Below, in pieces: positions 15,949-23,244 of a DNA stretch of 30,463 nucleotides; the first letter of the stretch is position 1; every line of letters begins with the position of its first letter. Both the position numbers and the translations under genes were made by a program. Under the pieces are notes generated by a model. The model was not told the DNA's origin, searched no databases, and saw only the letters and a program-made list of their open reading frames with translations. The stretch is from NCBI GenBank assembly GCA_037130845.1, contig JBAXSE010000015.1, positions 1 to 30,463 on the forward strand. The letters are read 5' to 3'. The stretch comes from 1-14-0-10-37-14 sp037130845 (GTDB lineage Bacteria; Patescibacteriota; Patescibacteriia; Patescibacteriales; Patescibacteriaceae).

Positions 15949-15990
15949 AATACCTTGGTTCAGTATACTAGTATACTGAACCAAGGTATT
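15949..15990. repeat. Palindrome 3 of three (42 nt, perfect)
   Basis: A perfect 42-nt palindrome centred on actagt, 85 bp from palindrome 2. The centre (ttcagta.actagt.tactgaa) resembles palindrome 2 while the outer arms differ (aataccttgg/ccaaggtatt). It is followed by a T-rich tail on the plus strand. Confidence 0.9.
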
Positions 15991-16035
15991 TTTTATATAT
16001 TTATATATTGATTTATATATGCGTCTGATAATTAC

Positions 16036-16070
16036 AAAATACTCTCCGATTTTTGGTCGGAGAGTATTTT
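16036..16070 (-). terminator. Terminator of pnp
   Basis: Stem 16036-16049 with 16057-16070 (14 pairs, aaaatactctccga), loop of 7. It lies 15 nt beyond the pnp stop, and the minus strand reads into a T-rich end. Confidence 0.85.
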
Positions 16071-16084
16071 TATACCTATAAAGC

Positions 16085-18358
16085 TTAGTGTCTATTGCCG
16101 CCATTGGGGCGAAAGCCGCCTGGGCGAGGGCCGTTGTCGCGGCGCGGGCCGCGATCGCCGCCGCCTTCACCGAAGGGGCGAGGCGGGCGCGGAGCTTCTT
16201 TGCCTTTCTCATCCTTCCACAACGGTTCGTTCTCGGGCAGATTCTTCATGGTCAGATTGACGCGGCCTTGGTCATCGATTTCGTTGACTTTGACAGATAC
16301 AATCTGGCCGATTTCCAAGAACTTATCAGGGCTGCCAACACGATACGGAGCCATTTCGGAAACATGTACCATACCATCGCGGCCGGGCAACAATTCCACA
16401 AAGGCGCCGAAGTCCAACATGCGGACCACTTTGCCTTGGAAGACTTCTCCAGCCTGGATGCTGCGAGTCAGATCCTTGACCCAAGCCACAGCCTTCTCGA
16501 CGCCCGCGGCATCAGTACCGCAGATCATCACTAGGCCGTCGTCCTCAATATCGATCGAAACGCCGCCGCATTCATCAATAATCTTGTTGATGACTTTGCC
16601 GCCGCTGCCGATGACATCGCGAATTTTTTCAGGGTCAATATAAAAGCTGATCAAACGCGGAGCATATTGTGATAATTCCGGTCTCGGCTCGGCAATGGCG
16701 CCTTTCATCACTTCCAGAATGCGCAAACGAGCCTGATAACCTCTATCCAAAGCTTCTTTGACAATCGCATCGTCCAGACCGATGGTCTTGGTATCCAATT
16801 GGATGGCGGTAATGCCTTCGGTCGTGCCGGTAATCTTGAAGTCCATGCCGCCGGCGCCGTCTTCCAAATCCTGCAAATCGGTCAATACTTTCCAACGGCT
16901 CATATCAGCGACAGAAGCCAAACCCATGGCAATACCGGCTACCGGACGCTTGATCGGTACGCCCGCATCCATCAAGGACAAGGTCGAACCGCAAGTCGCG
17001 CCCATCGAGCTGGAGCCATTGGAGCCCATAGTTTCGGACACCACGCGGATAGTATAAGGGAATTCTTCTTTGCTGGGCAGTACAGGGGCCAGGGCCTTTT
17101 CGGCCAAGGCGCCATGGCCGATTTCTCGGCGGCCGGCTCCTCGGTTCGGCTTGGCTTCGCCCACGGAATATGGAGGGAAATTATAATGATGCATATAGCG
17201 CTTCTTGCTCTGGCCTTCCATGCCCTCCAGCATCTGTTCCAGGCCGGGGGCGCCTAAAGTGACGATACTCATCACCTGGGTTTCGCCGCGGCTAAAGAGA
17301 GCGGTGCCATGGTTGCGAGGGAAGAGCGACACTTCGGAGGTCAATAATCTGATCTCATCCAAATCACGACCATCGACACGCTTGCCTTCGTCTAAGATAG
17401 CGCGAGTAACCTCGGCCTCGACCGCTTCTTCGACCAAATCATGCACAGCGGCTTTGACATGGTCGGGAGTCGCGCCTTTGACGGTGAGGTGAGCAGCCAA
17501 GCCTTCTTTGATGGCCTTGACTGCAGCCTTGCGTTCGCCTTTGGTATAATAAGTCTTATCGAACAAGATAGTCGGGACATTGGCCTTGAGCCAATCACTG
17601 GCGGTGATAAAGGCTTCCTTTTTGCCCTCGTCGACAATCGTGGAAACCAAATCCTTGCCTTCCACCTGGCGCACCGAAACGCCCAAAGCGGCCTGCATTT
17701 CTTTGATCAATTCGATAGCCGGGACCAACTCCTTCTGTCCGGCCATGATAGCCTGGTGCATGATATCTTCCTTGATCTCCTTGCCTTCGGCTTCGATCAT
17801 CAAGACGCGGTCGCTAGTACCGGCCACAATCAGATCCATATCGGACAATTCGCGATCGGCATAAGTCGGGTTGAAGACGAACTGTCCTTCTTTGCGTCCG
17901 ACGCGCACACCGGCAATCGGGCCGGCCCAATCGATACCGGAAATAGCCAGCACCGCCGAAGCGGCCACCAGAGCCACGATATCGAAATCATTCTCCATGT
18001 CGACCGACAAGACGGTGGTAAAGACCTGCACGTCGCGGCGGTTGGCCTGGTTGAACAAAGGACGGATCGAACGATCGATCATGCGTCCAGTCAAGACGGA
18101 GTCATCGGAAGGACGGCCCTCGCGCTTAATCCATCTCGAGCCTTTGATAATGCCGGCGGCATAGAGACGCTCTTCAAATTCCACCATCAAGGGGAAAAAA
18201 TCGAGTCCCGCGCGCTCTTCGGCAGCTTCGACCGCCGTGGCCAAGACGACAGTCTCACCATACTGGACGGTCACGGCAGCATTGGCCTGCAGAGCCAACT
18301 TGCCGGTTTTGATTGTGAGAGTACGGCCTAGCCACTCTCTCGTGAATACTTTTTCCAT
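16085..18358 (-). CDS. pnp: Polyribonucleotide nucleotidyltransferase (PNPase)
   Basis: The product is 757 residues. Two RNase PH domains (the first begins GKLALQANAAVTVQYGETVVLATAV; the second contains VDGRDLDEIR, FSRGETQVMSIVTLG, PPYSVGEAKPNRGAGRREIGHG and the catalytic region MGSNGSSSMG...DLQDLEDGAGGMDFKITGT) are followed by a KH domain (IRDVIGSGGKVINKIIDECG) and an S1 domain (GEVFQGKVVRMLDFGAFVELLPGRDGMVHVSEM). A ~35-residue Gly/Pro/Arg-rich tail ends the protein. It degrades RNA 3' to 5' by phosphorolysis. rpsO lies two genes upstream, echoing the classic rpsO-pnp linkage, and a long hairpin precedes the start. Confidence 0.97.
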   Translation of the reverse strand: MEKVFTREWLGRTLTIKTGKLALQANAAVTVQYGETVVLATAVEAAEERAGLDFFPLMVEFEERLYAAGIIKGSRWIKREGRPSDDSVLTGRMIDRSIRPLFNQANRRDVQVFTTVLSVDMENDFDIVALVAASAVLAISGIDWAGPIAGVRVGRKEGQFVFNPTYADRELSDMDLIVAGTSDRVLMIEAEGKEIKEDIMHQAIMAGQKELVPAIELIKEMQAALGVSVRQVEGKDLVSTIVDEGKKEAFITASDWLKANVPTILFDKTYYTKGERKAAVKAIKEGLAAHLTVKGATPDHVKAAVHDLVEEAVEAEVTRAILDEGKRVDGRDLDEIRLLTSEVSLFPRNHGTALFSRGETQVMSIVTLGAPGLEQMLEGMEGQSKKRYMHHYNFPPYSVGEAKPNRGAGRREIGHGALAEKALAPVLPSKEEFPYTIRVVSETMGSNGSSSMGATCGSTLSLMDAGVPIKRPVAGIAMGLASVADMSRWKVLTDLQDLEDGAGGMDFKITGTTEGITAIQLDTKTIGLDDAIVKEALDRGYQARLRILEVMKGAIAEPRPELSQYAPRLISFYIDPEKIRDVIGSGGKVINKIIDECGGVSIDIEDDGLVMICGTDAAGVEKAVAWVKDLTRSIQAGEVFQGKVVRMLDFGAFVELLPGRDGMVHVSEMAPYRVGSPDKFLEIGQIVSVKVNEIDDQGRVNLTMKNLPENEPLWKDEKGKEAPRPPRPFGEGGGDRGPRRDNGPRPGGFRPNGGNRH

Positions 18359-18367
18359 AATTTTTGT

Positions 18368-18428
18368 GCCTGGCCGTTAAATTTAAGGACTATGGCATTC
18401 CATAGTGCTCTCTATTTAACGGTCAGGC
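18368..18428 (-). promoter_or_regulatory. Long stem-loop in the pnp leader
   Basis: A two-part hairpin ends only ~10 nt before the pnp start codon. The outer stem is 15 bp (18368-18382 with 18414-18428, one G-U) and the inner stem 7 bp (18389-18395 with 18400-18406) with a 4-nt loop. It resembles in kind the RNase III-processed leader hairpin through which PNPase represses itself in E. coli. That role here is inference. Confidence 0.6.
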
Positions 18429-18449
18429 TGATTAAATAAATTTCTATTA

Positions 18450-18617
18450 TCCTACAAATACAAATCTTTACAAATGTACAAATTCGGACATTAAGCTATG
18501 TGACTAGCTTGATATTCCTACTTTCTACCACTACTAATGAGTAGATATTAAAAATACTTCATTGCAGTAATGTCTAGGTTAGTATTTGTATATTTGTAAT
18601 AATTTGTATTTGTAGGA
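18450..18617. repeat. MITE-like element, second member of the tcctacaaatac family
   Basis: Terminal inverted repeats tcctacaaatacaaat (18450-18465) and its complement (18602-18617) match the element at 5704-5800. The interior differs in length and sequence. Two decayed extra copies of the end (tgtttgtaggagc, tatttataggag) follow up to 18662. Confidence 0.65.
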
Positions 18618-18667
18618 GCAACAGCTTGTGTTTGTAGGAGCGACAGTTTGTATTTATAGGAGTTTGC

Positions 18668-19159
18668 CTATAAAAGATATTTCTTATTACTAATCGAGAC
18701 GAAGTCGTCGACTGCCTCGATCAATTTGGAGCTGGTGGTCTGTCGAAAGGAAATAACTTCCACTAGACAGCCAAAGGTGCTCTGCAGATATTCCACCATC
18801 GGGATATAGTCGCCGTCGCCTGAGCACAGCACGACTACGTCGACCTTGGGGCCCATCTTGATGGCATCCACCGCGATACCCACATCCCAATCGGCCTTAC
18901 GGGCGCCGCCCGCGAAAATCTGCAGATCCTTGAGAGCCACTTCGAAGCCCTGCTGGCTGATAGCCTCAAAAAAATTGCCTTCGTCTTCGTTCTCCGCGCG
19001 CACCACATAGGCTTTGGCGCGGATCAGCTGGCGGCCGGCGACCGCCTCTGCTAATACTTGTTTGAAATTGACGCGTTTTTTGTAAAGGTTCTTGGCGCTG
19101 TGGTACAAGTTGGCCACATCGACAAAGACCGCCACGCGCTGGTCTTTATGCTTGATCAT
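18668..19159 (-). CDS. NYN-domain (LabA/DUF88, PIN-like) nuclease
   Basis: The product is 163 residues, a single NYN domain. Acidic PIN-fold residues are in place: RVAVFVDVANLYHSAKNLY at the N-terminus, KADWDVGIAVDAIK mid-protein and VVLCSGDGDYIPMVEYLQ after it, ending VEVISFRQTTSSKLIEAVDDFV. Family members are Mg-dependent RNases or of unknown target. Its place between rpsO and pnp on the same strand suggests an RNA-processing role (inference). Gaps of ~200-300 nt on both sides argue against tight operon coupling. Confidence 0.85.
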   Translation of the reverse strand: MIKHKDQRVAVFVDVANLYHSAKNLYKKRVNFKQVLAEAVAGRQLIRAKAYVVRAENEDEGNFFEAISQQGFEVALKDLQIFAGGARKADWDVGIAVDAIKMGPKVDVVVLCSGDGDYIPMVEYLQSTFGCLVEVISFRQTTSSKLIEAVDDFVSISNKKYLL

Positions 19160-19330
19160 AATTTTTTTATCCCTGCGAAGGCAGGGATCTGATAAAGCTG
19201 CAAATTTTAAAATTACGTAATACTGTTTTAAAATCTAAAATCTTAGTTCTTCTAAATATACTTCATTTGGAAAATGCATTTAGCCATGCAGCCTAGCCGG
19301 ATACCTGCCTCCGCAGGTATAAATGCAATA

Positions 19331-19358
19331 GCGGGGGCGTTGTTCAAAACGCCCCCGC
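19331..19358 (-). terminator. GC-rich hairpin after rpsO
   Basis: An 11-bp perfect stem gcgggggcgtt (19331-19341 with 19348-19358) has a loop of 6. It lies 6 nt after the rpsO stop. No long T tract follows on the minus strand, so it may act as an mRNA 3' stabiliser more than a terminator. Confidence 0.6.
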
Positions 19359-19364
19359 CCGTAA

Positions 19365-19745
19365 TTATTCTTTAACTAGAGGTTCATCTTCAACGATCCC
19401 GGCTTCGGCCATGGCTTCTTCGGCCATCAGGGCCTCTTCTTCACGGCGCTTGGCCTCTTCGTCATCAATCATCTTCTTGGCGATCTTCAGCTTGAGCTTG
19501 GTGGCCAAATCGATGAAAGCAGCCTCGTCTTCCTTCTGCAAGTATTTGAGCAAGCGGCGGCGTTCACCGACCTTGCGCAAAAGACCGCGGCGGGAGGAAT
19601 GATCATGCTTGTGAAGCTGCAAATGGGAAGTCAATTCCTTGATTTCCTCGGTGAGGATAGCGATCTGCACTTGGCTCGACCCGGTGTCGTTGGCATGGGT
19701 GCGGAACTTGGCGATGATTTTCGCCTTGATTTTCTTGTCCAACAT
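19365..19745 (-). CDS. rpsO: Ribosomal protein uS15 with acidic C-terminal tail
   Basis: Residues 1-~90 are a full uS15: AKFRTHANDTGSSQVQIAIL, then the HLQLHKHDHSSRRGLLRKVGERRRLLKYL rRNA-binding region (~41-69). uS15 nucleates the 30S platform by binding 16S rRNA. The protein is 126 residues against the usual ~89; the extra ~35 (from about 92: DDEEAKRREEEALMAEEA and onward) are Glu/Ala-rich and likely disordered. A promoter and ~95-nt leader precede it. Confidence 0.95.
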   Translation of the reverse strand: MLDKKIKAKIIAKFRTHANDTGSSQVQIAILTEEIKELTSHLQLHKHDHSSRRGLLRKVGERRRLLKYLQKEDEAAFIDLATKLKLKIAKKMIDDEEAKRREEEALMAEEAMAEAGIVEDEPLVKE

Positions 19746-19842
19746 TGTCTTGTTCGGCTTATTCCGAGATTTAGGCTGGACCAGCCAGAAACCCAGAAGA
19801 AGTCCTTAGTTACTAGGCTTCGGATAACTCCAAAGCAGGAAA

Positions 19843-19871
19843 ATCATAACATATAGCCAAAATTAATGCAA
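19843..19871 (-). promoter_or_regulatory. Promoter of rpsO
   Basis: Minus-strand TTGCAT (plus 19866-19871), 17-nt spacer, TATGAT (plus 19843-19848). The ~90-nt leader that follows contains short inverted repeats (e.g. ccttagttactagg and ggctggtccagcc). It could be an S15 autoregulatory leader, but I cannot match a known motif. Confidence 0.6.
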
Positions 19872-20012
19872 GGCTGTTGATAAAATGAGCATAACTAGAT
19901 AAATAACCATATTTAAGCTAATATTAAACAAAAAAGGTGATAGACTTGTAGTGACCTGCCTGCCCTGACTCGTACTGAGCTTATCGAAGCAGTTTATCGA
20001 AGGGTCGAATCA

Positions 20013-20041
20013 TTGACAAAACAGATGTTTTGTGATATATT
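20013..20041 (+). promoter_or_regulatory. Promoter of the orphan gene at 20085
   Basis: TTGACA (20013-20018), 17-nt spacer, TATATT (20036-20041). Finding the promoter here rules out the longer upstream frame that would begin at the TTG of this -35 box. Confidence 0.7.
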
Positions 20042-20084
20042 ATGGCAAAATATTATAACTGTTATTTACAATTTAGGAGCGAAC

Positions 20085-20726
20085 ATGAGCTTACCAGCCT
20101 ACTACAAATTGGCCGATGTCAAAGCATTGATGGCAGAATTAGGCCTCAAGGCCGAAAAAAACAGCTTTCTCAAGGACCCGGTACCGGACAGAACCTGGAC
20201 CTTCCTTTTGTGCGGCGAACCGGGCAAAGACGAGAGATTTTTCCTCAGTTTCCATAACAATGAGTATACCAGAATACTGATTGATGACATGCCGAGGGAT
20301 GATATGTACAACGACCTTTTGCTGTTGGACTATCTATCTGAGCACAAAGCTGTTGATGTCTATGGCGAAGGTGGAGTAGCTTGTTATTCTATCGATTCTG
20401 AAGATCCGATAGCCGATTGCCCTATCTATCAAGATCAAGCCGATGAACAAGACCGTCATCTGGTTTTTGGACATAATAGCCACTATCGTTGCTATGAATA
20501 CGGTTATTGTTCTCTAGGTGATCTAACCAAAGCCATCGAGGGCAGCTGGAAAACAACCGAGACTGATTCGGAAGACGAATCTGACGAATTGAAAGGATTT
20601 GAATTTGATTACAGTTTCTTGAACATCTCTGATTCAAGATCCCATTTCAATAGAAATGATAGGCCGGTACGCGTCACGCTCCAACAGACTATCGAAAATA
20701 TGAAGGACCGCGATATCGAAGTCTAA
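20085..20726 (+). CDS. Acidic orphan protein, own promoter and terminator
   Basis: This 213-residue protein has no recognised family. It begins MSLPAYYKLADVKALMAELG, with an AGGAG ribosome binding site 5 nt before the ATG. The composition is acidic, with a Glu/Asp/Ser cluster near 164-175 (ETDSEDESDE). Cysteines lie in the middle (VACYSIDSEDPIADCP, YRCYEYGYCS). There is no signal peptide or membrane helix. With consensus promoter and tight terminator it forms an independent unit, in the same style as the genes at 14831 and 26009. Confidence 0.72.
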   Translation: MSLPAYYKLADVKALMAELGLKAEKNSFLKDPVPDRTWTFLLCGEPGKDERFFLSFHNNEYTRILIDDMPRDDMYNDLLLLDYLSEHKAVDVYGEGGVACYSIDSEDPIADCPIYQDQADEQDRHLVFGHNSHYRCYEYGYCSLGDLTKAIEGSWKTTETDSEDESDELKGFEFDYSFLNISDSRSHFNRNDRPVRVTLQQTIENMKDRDIEV

Positions 20727-20746
20727 GACTCCTGACAACATAATAC

Positions 20747-20776
20747 AAACCCCGCATGCAAATACGGGGTTTTATA
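20747..20776 (+). terminator. Terminator of the orphan gene at 20085
   Basis: Stem aaaccccg/cggggttt (20747-20754 with 20765-20772), 10-nt loop, T-rich tail, 20 nt after the stop. Confidence 0.85.
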
Positions 20777-20806
20777 ATTGCCAGACTAAGGATAGTGTCG
20801 TACAAT

Positions 20807-20931
20807 ATGTAAAAGCTCATCTGCTAGCTGGCGGAGAAAAACGAAAATGATTAATACCGTCTTTTAACTTTTGCGTTTTAGCTTTTACATTTTCGCTTTA
20901 GTTTTTACATTTTAGCTTTTCGCTTTTACAT
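20807..20931. repeat. AT-rich inverted-repeat element before the recombinase gene
   Basis: atgtaaaagc (20807-20816) is mirrored by gcttttacat at 20881-20890 and again at 20922-20931, with further ttttacatttt words between. The right end stops 4 nt before the recombinase ATG, so it forms the gene's immediate leader and leaves no Shine-Dalgarno motif. Confidence 0.55.
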
Positions 20932-20935
20932 CTTT

Positions 20936-21862
20936 ATGTCCGACCAAATCAAACAAAACATCAATGCTTTCTTAGAGTATATGGAAGCCGAACGCGGCTT
21001 GTCCGAAAAGACTATCAGCAACTATCATTTCTATCTGCACCGTTTCGCCGATTTTGCCAAGGAACACAAAATCACTAGCGTCGAAAAGATCGACCGGGAT
21101 ATCATCCACCAGTTCCGCCTCTATCTCAGCCGGCTCAAGGACCACGCCGGCGAACCGCTCAAGAAAAATACCCAGAACTATCATCTGATCGCCCTGCGCG
21201 GCTTTCTCAAATATCTGGTCAAGAATGACATCGACAGTTTCCAGCCCGAGAAGATCGAACTGGCTAAACAGGACCCGCGGCAGGTCGCCTTTTTGGAAGG
21301 CGTAGAGCTGGCCAAGATCCTGGAAGCGCCCACCAAGACCGGCGATGATGAAATAATGCAGCTGCGCGACAAGGCCATGCTGGAATTATTCTTCTCTACC
21401 GGCCTGCGCGTTTCCGAATTAGCTAAATTAAAAATCGAAGACGTCAATCTCAAGAAGGACGAATTCACCGTGCGGGGCAAAGGCAAGAAGGTGCGCATCG
21501 TCTTCCTGTCCGACACCGCCCGCGATTGCCTGCACAAATATTTCGGCAAGCGCATGGACGTCAATCCCTACATCTTCATCAATCTGGATCGCGCCCGCAA
21601 GACCACCGATGAACCCATCACTCCCCGCAGCATCGAACGCATCGTGGTCAAATACGCCAAGCTGGCCGGCATCATGAAGGAGGTCACGCCCCACACCCTG
21701 CGCCACAGCTATGCCACCGACCTGCTGATGAACGGCGCCGACATCCGCAGCGTCCAAGCCATGCTGGGACATTCGTCCATCACCACCACCCAAGTCTACA
21801 CCCACATCACCGACCAACAATTGCGCAAAGTTCACAAAGATTTCCATGGCAAGAAAAGATAA
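20936..21862 (+). CDS. xerC: Tyrosine recombinase, XerC/XerD type
   Basis: This 308-residue protein has an N-terminal SAM-like core-binding domain (~1-105) and a C-terminal catalytic domain with all expected residues: R158 (STGLRVSELAKL), K in GKGKK (181-185), H253 and R256 (HTLRHSYATDL), H279 (LGHSS) and nucleophile Y288 (TTQVYTHI). XerC/D resolve chromosome dimers at dif and are exploited by integrating elements. I cannot tell XerC from a XerA-like single recombinase. The final ~58 bp, from just after the catalytic tyrosine codon to the stop, recur three times downstream, suggesting that the gene end acts as an integration target. Confidence 0.92.
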   Translation: MSDQIKQNINAFLEYMEAERGLSEKTISNYHFYLHRFADFAKEHKITSVEKIDRDIIHQFRLYLSRLKDHAGEPLKKNTQNYHLIALRGFLKYLVKNDIDSFQPEKIELAKQDPRQVAFLEGVELAKILEAPTKTGDDEIMQLRDKAMLELFFSTGLRVSELAKLKIEDVNLKKDEFTVRGKGKKVRIVFLSDTARDCLHKYFGKRMDVNPYIFINLDRARKTTDEPITPRSIERIVVKYAKLAGIMKEVTPHTLRHSYATDLLMNGADIRSVQAMLGHSSITTTQVYTHITDQQLRKVHKDFHGKKR

Positions 21863-22030
21863 CGCATTTATCCCTGCCCGCCAGCCGTCGGGTAGACTCC
21901 AGCAGGCCTGCCTCCCGCCAGGGAGGGATCTGCTAGAAGTAGCAATTAATCTTTCACCAAAGCAAGAATTTCGAATAATCTTCACATTACTGCATGAACA
22001 GATTCCAGCCTCCGCTGGAATAAAGTAAAA
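21863..22030 (+). other. Spacer between the recombinase stop and repeat copy B
   Basis: These 168 bases hold no gene. They contain short inverted repeats (cctcccgccagggagg near 21910, and attccagcctccgctggaat near 22002-22021). They form the first and shortest interval bounded by recombinase-end repeats. Confidence 0.5.
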
Positions 22031-22096
22031 CACATCACCGACCAGCAACTGCGCAAAGTGCATAAGGATTTCCACGACAAAAAGAAAAGAGGATAA
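22031..22096 (+). repeat. Recombinase 3'-end copy B
   Basis: It matches the last codons of the recombinase gene: translated, it reads HITDQQLRKVHKDFHDKKKR-Gly-stop. The similarity starts abruptly at cacatcaccgacc, with unrelated sequence before it. Differences from the intact gene are mostly synonymous third positions (for example cagcaactgcgc for caacaattgcgc). A terminator hairpin follows directly. Confidence 0.85.
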
Positions 22097-22126
22097 AAAA
22101 TACCACGACCCGTTCGTGGTATTTTT
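22096..22126. terminator. Bidirectional terminator after copy B
   Basis: Stem aaaaataccacga (22096-22108) pairs with tcgtggtattttt (22114-22126), loop of 5. It serves the end of copy B on plus and the MNT gene on minus. Confidence 0.8.
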
Positions 22127-22141
22127 ATAGCTATTGATTTT

Positions 22142-22456
22142 TTACGCTACTTTTATGCCGGTCTTCTTGATCGCCGAAGCTAAAGGGTCGGCCAAATCAG
22201 CAAACTCTGCCACTGTCATCCCAACCGGCTCTATCTTAGAATTGACGCTCATGGTATAAGCCCACAATTTCTCTTCATTCTTGTTCCAGTCGGTTTTTAA
22301 TTTATCAGAAATGACCGCAATGTCAATATCGCTGAATTCGGTAGGCTTGCCTTTGGCATAAGAGCCAAACAAATAAATAGCCGTGAAAGGAAATTTCTCA
22401 AATCTCAACTTGTCGGCATAGGCCAAGGCTATTTTTTTTGCTTCTGCTTTTGGCAT
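22142..22456 (-). CDS. MNT-type minimal nucleotidyltransferase antitoxin
   Basis: The product is 104 residues. The nucleotidyltransferase motif GSYAKGKPTEFSDIDIAV (residues ~31-48) has the GS and DxD metal ligands, and no other domain is present. Paired MNT proteins neutralise HEPN toxins, in studied cases (MntA) by transferring AMP to a tyrosine of the toxin. The gene overlaps the end of the HEPN gene by 28 nt, so the two are translationally coupled, with antitoxin second. They lie between recombinase-end copies B and C and are probably mobile cargo (inference). Confidence 0.85.
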   Translation of the reverse strand: MPKAEAKKIALAYADKLRFEKFPFTAIYLFGSYAKGKPTEFSDIDIAVISDKLKTDWNKNEEKLWAYTMSVNSKIEPVGMTVAEFADLADPLASAIKKTGIKVA

Positions 22457-22836
22457 AGTGATTTGTATAATACTTTGATTCTGGCAACATGCTCGCTGGT
22501 ATATTGTTCGTTTGTCTGCTTGTAGAAGTTCAGTTTGATATCAGGATAGCGCGACCGCATATTAAAGCGATTAACGATCTTGAAATATTCCAGCTCCTGG
22601 TCAGTGAAACTTAAGGTTGTCATTTTTGCCAGATAGACCAAATCATGAGATTTGGACGCCTCTGACTTAGTGGCAGCTACTGCTAATGATTTCAAAACTT
22701 TCTCCAAAACTATGTGGCCGAAAAACAAACTATCGGCATACTTTTTGCCTTTGTATAAATACAGCATGGTACCATAATCGTGTTTTGCCGTAGTAAGCCA
22801 ATATTCAATTAGTTCAGCTATCTTTGAATCATTCAT
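22429..22836 (-). CDS. HEPN-domain toxin (partner of the MNT protein)
   Basis: The product is 135 residues, a single all-helical HEPN domain: YWLTTAKHDYGTMLYLYKG near the start, then ADSLFFGHIVLEKVLKSLAV, SHDLVYLAK and SRYPDI. Such proteins are RNases or nucleotide-binding toxins paired with MNT antitoxins. I do not see a standard Rx4-6H RNase motif, so catalytic activity is uncertain. The frame opens with TTG at 22842; I prefer the ATG at 22836 (MNDSKIAEL). It is first in the two-gene operon. Confidence 0.82.
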   Translation of the reverse strand: MNDSKIAELIEYWLTTAKHDYGTMLYLYKGKKYADSLFFGHIVLEKVLKSLAVAATKSEASKSHDLVYLAKMTTLSFTDQELEYFKIVNRFNMRSRYPDIKLNFYKQTNEQYTSEHVARIKVLYKSLCQKQKQKK

Positions 22837-23070
22837 GACCAAAATATACCAAATAATCGGGTGTTTGTCAAAAATCAGCCACCCTACTGCCAGGGATATT
22901 TCACCCTATGCAGACCTGAATTTTTTGAATTTAACAAAAATATTTACTCGCTCTGAAAGGTAATAAAATGGCTAATATCTAATATTTCTCTTCTCTATTA
23001 TTATCATATTTGTTAGGTATATTATTCATAACTTTACCAAGGAAAACATTTATTAGTTTGGAACAGACTA
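22837..23070. other. AT-rich stretch without recognisable genes
   Basis: This segment upstream of the HEPN gene is strongly AT-rich and shows no ORF of note on either strand. It presumably holds the HEPN-MNT promoter, but I find no confident -35/-10 pair. Confidence 0.45.
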
Positions 23071-23171
23071 TGAAAATTTCAGTCATCGACAAATTGTCGA
23101 CAGCTACCGTACGAAAATGTCGTACGCTTGAAACATGGCTATTTTCAGATGTCCGATAATTTCGGACATCT
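23071..23171. repeat. Cluster of consecutive inverted repeats next to copy C
   Basis: Successive hairpins are tgaaa/tttca (23071-23081), tcgacaa/ttgtcga (23086-23100), cgtacga/tcgtacg (23108-23126) and agatgtccga/tcggacatct (23147-23171, 10-bp arms). All end just 12 bp before recombinase-end copy C. The arms differ from each other, so this is not one repeated unit. A 29-codon frame starting at 23070 runs through it, but its DNA is dominated by the palindromes. Confidence 0.7.
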
Positions 23172-23183
23172 CCAAGACAACTT

Positions 23184-23244
23184 CATCACCGACCAGCAGC
23201 TGCGCAAAGTGCACCGCGATTTCCATAATAAGAAAAGACATTAA
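23184..23244 (+). repeat. Recombinase 3'-end copy C
   Basis: The translation reads ITDQQLRKVHRDFHNKKRH-stop, colinear with the end of the recombinase. Similarity starts sharply at catcaccgacc. Its stop codon overlaps the stop codon of the convergent reverse transcriptase gene, so the DGR begins immediately at this border. Confidence 0.87.

Noticed and set aside
16088..18331. Several long plus-strand frames over pnp
   Set aside because: They are antisense to strongly conserved PNPase motifs.
21428..22075. Long minus-strand open frame over the recombinase 3' half
   Set aside because: It is a shadow of the recombinase coding frame and is full of His/Asp/Gly/Val typical of an antisense translation.
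23070..23158. 29-codon frame (MKISVIDKLSTATVRKC...) as a small peptide gene
   Set aside because: It has no ribosome binding site and its DNA consists of consecutive palindromes, which explain the sequence better.
22031..23244. Recombinase-end copies as remnants of full duplicated genes
   Set aside because: No recombinase sequence precedes them and copies B and C begin at the same codon; kept only as the alternative explanation in the finding.
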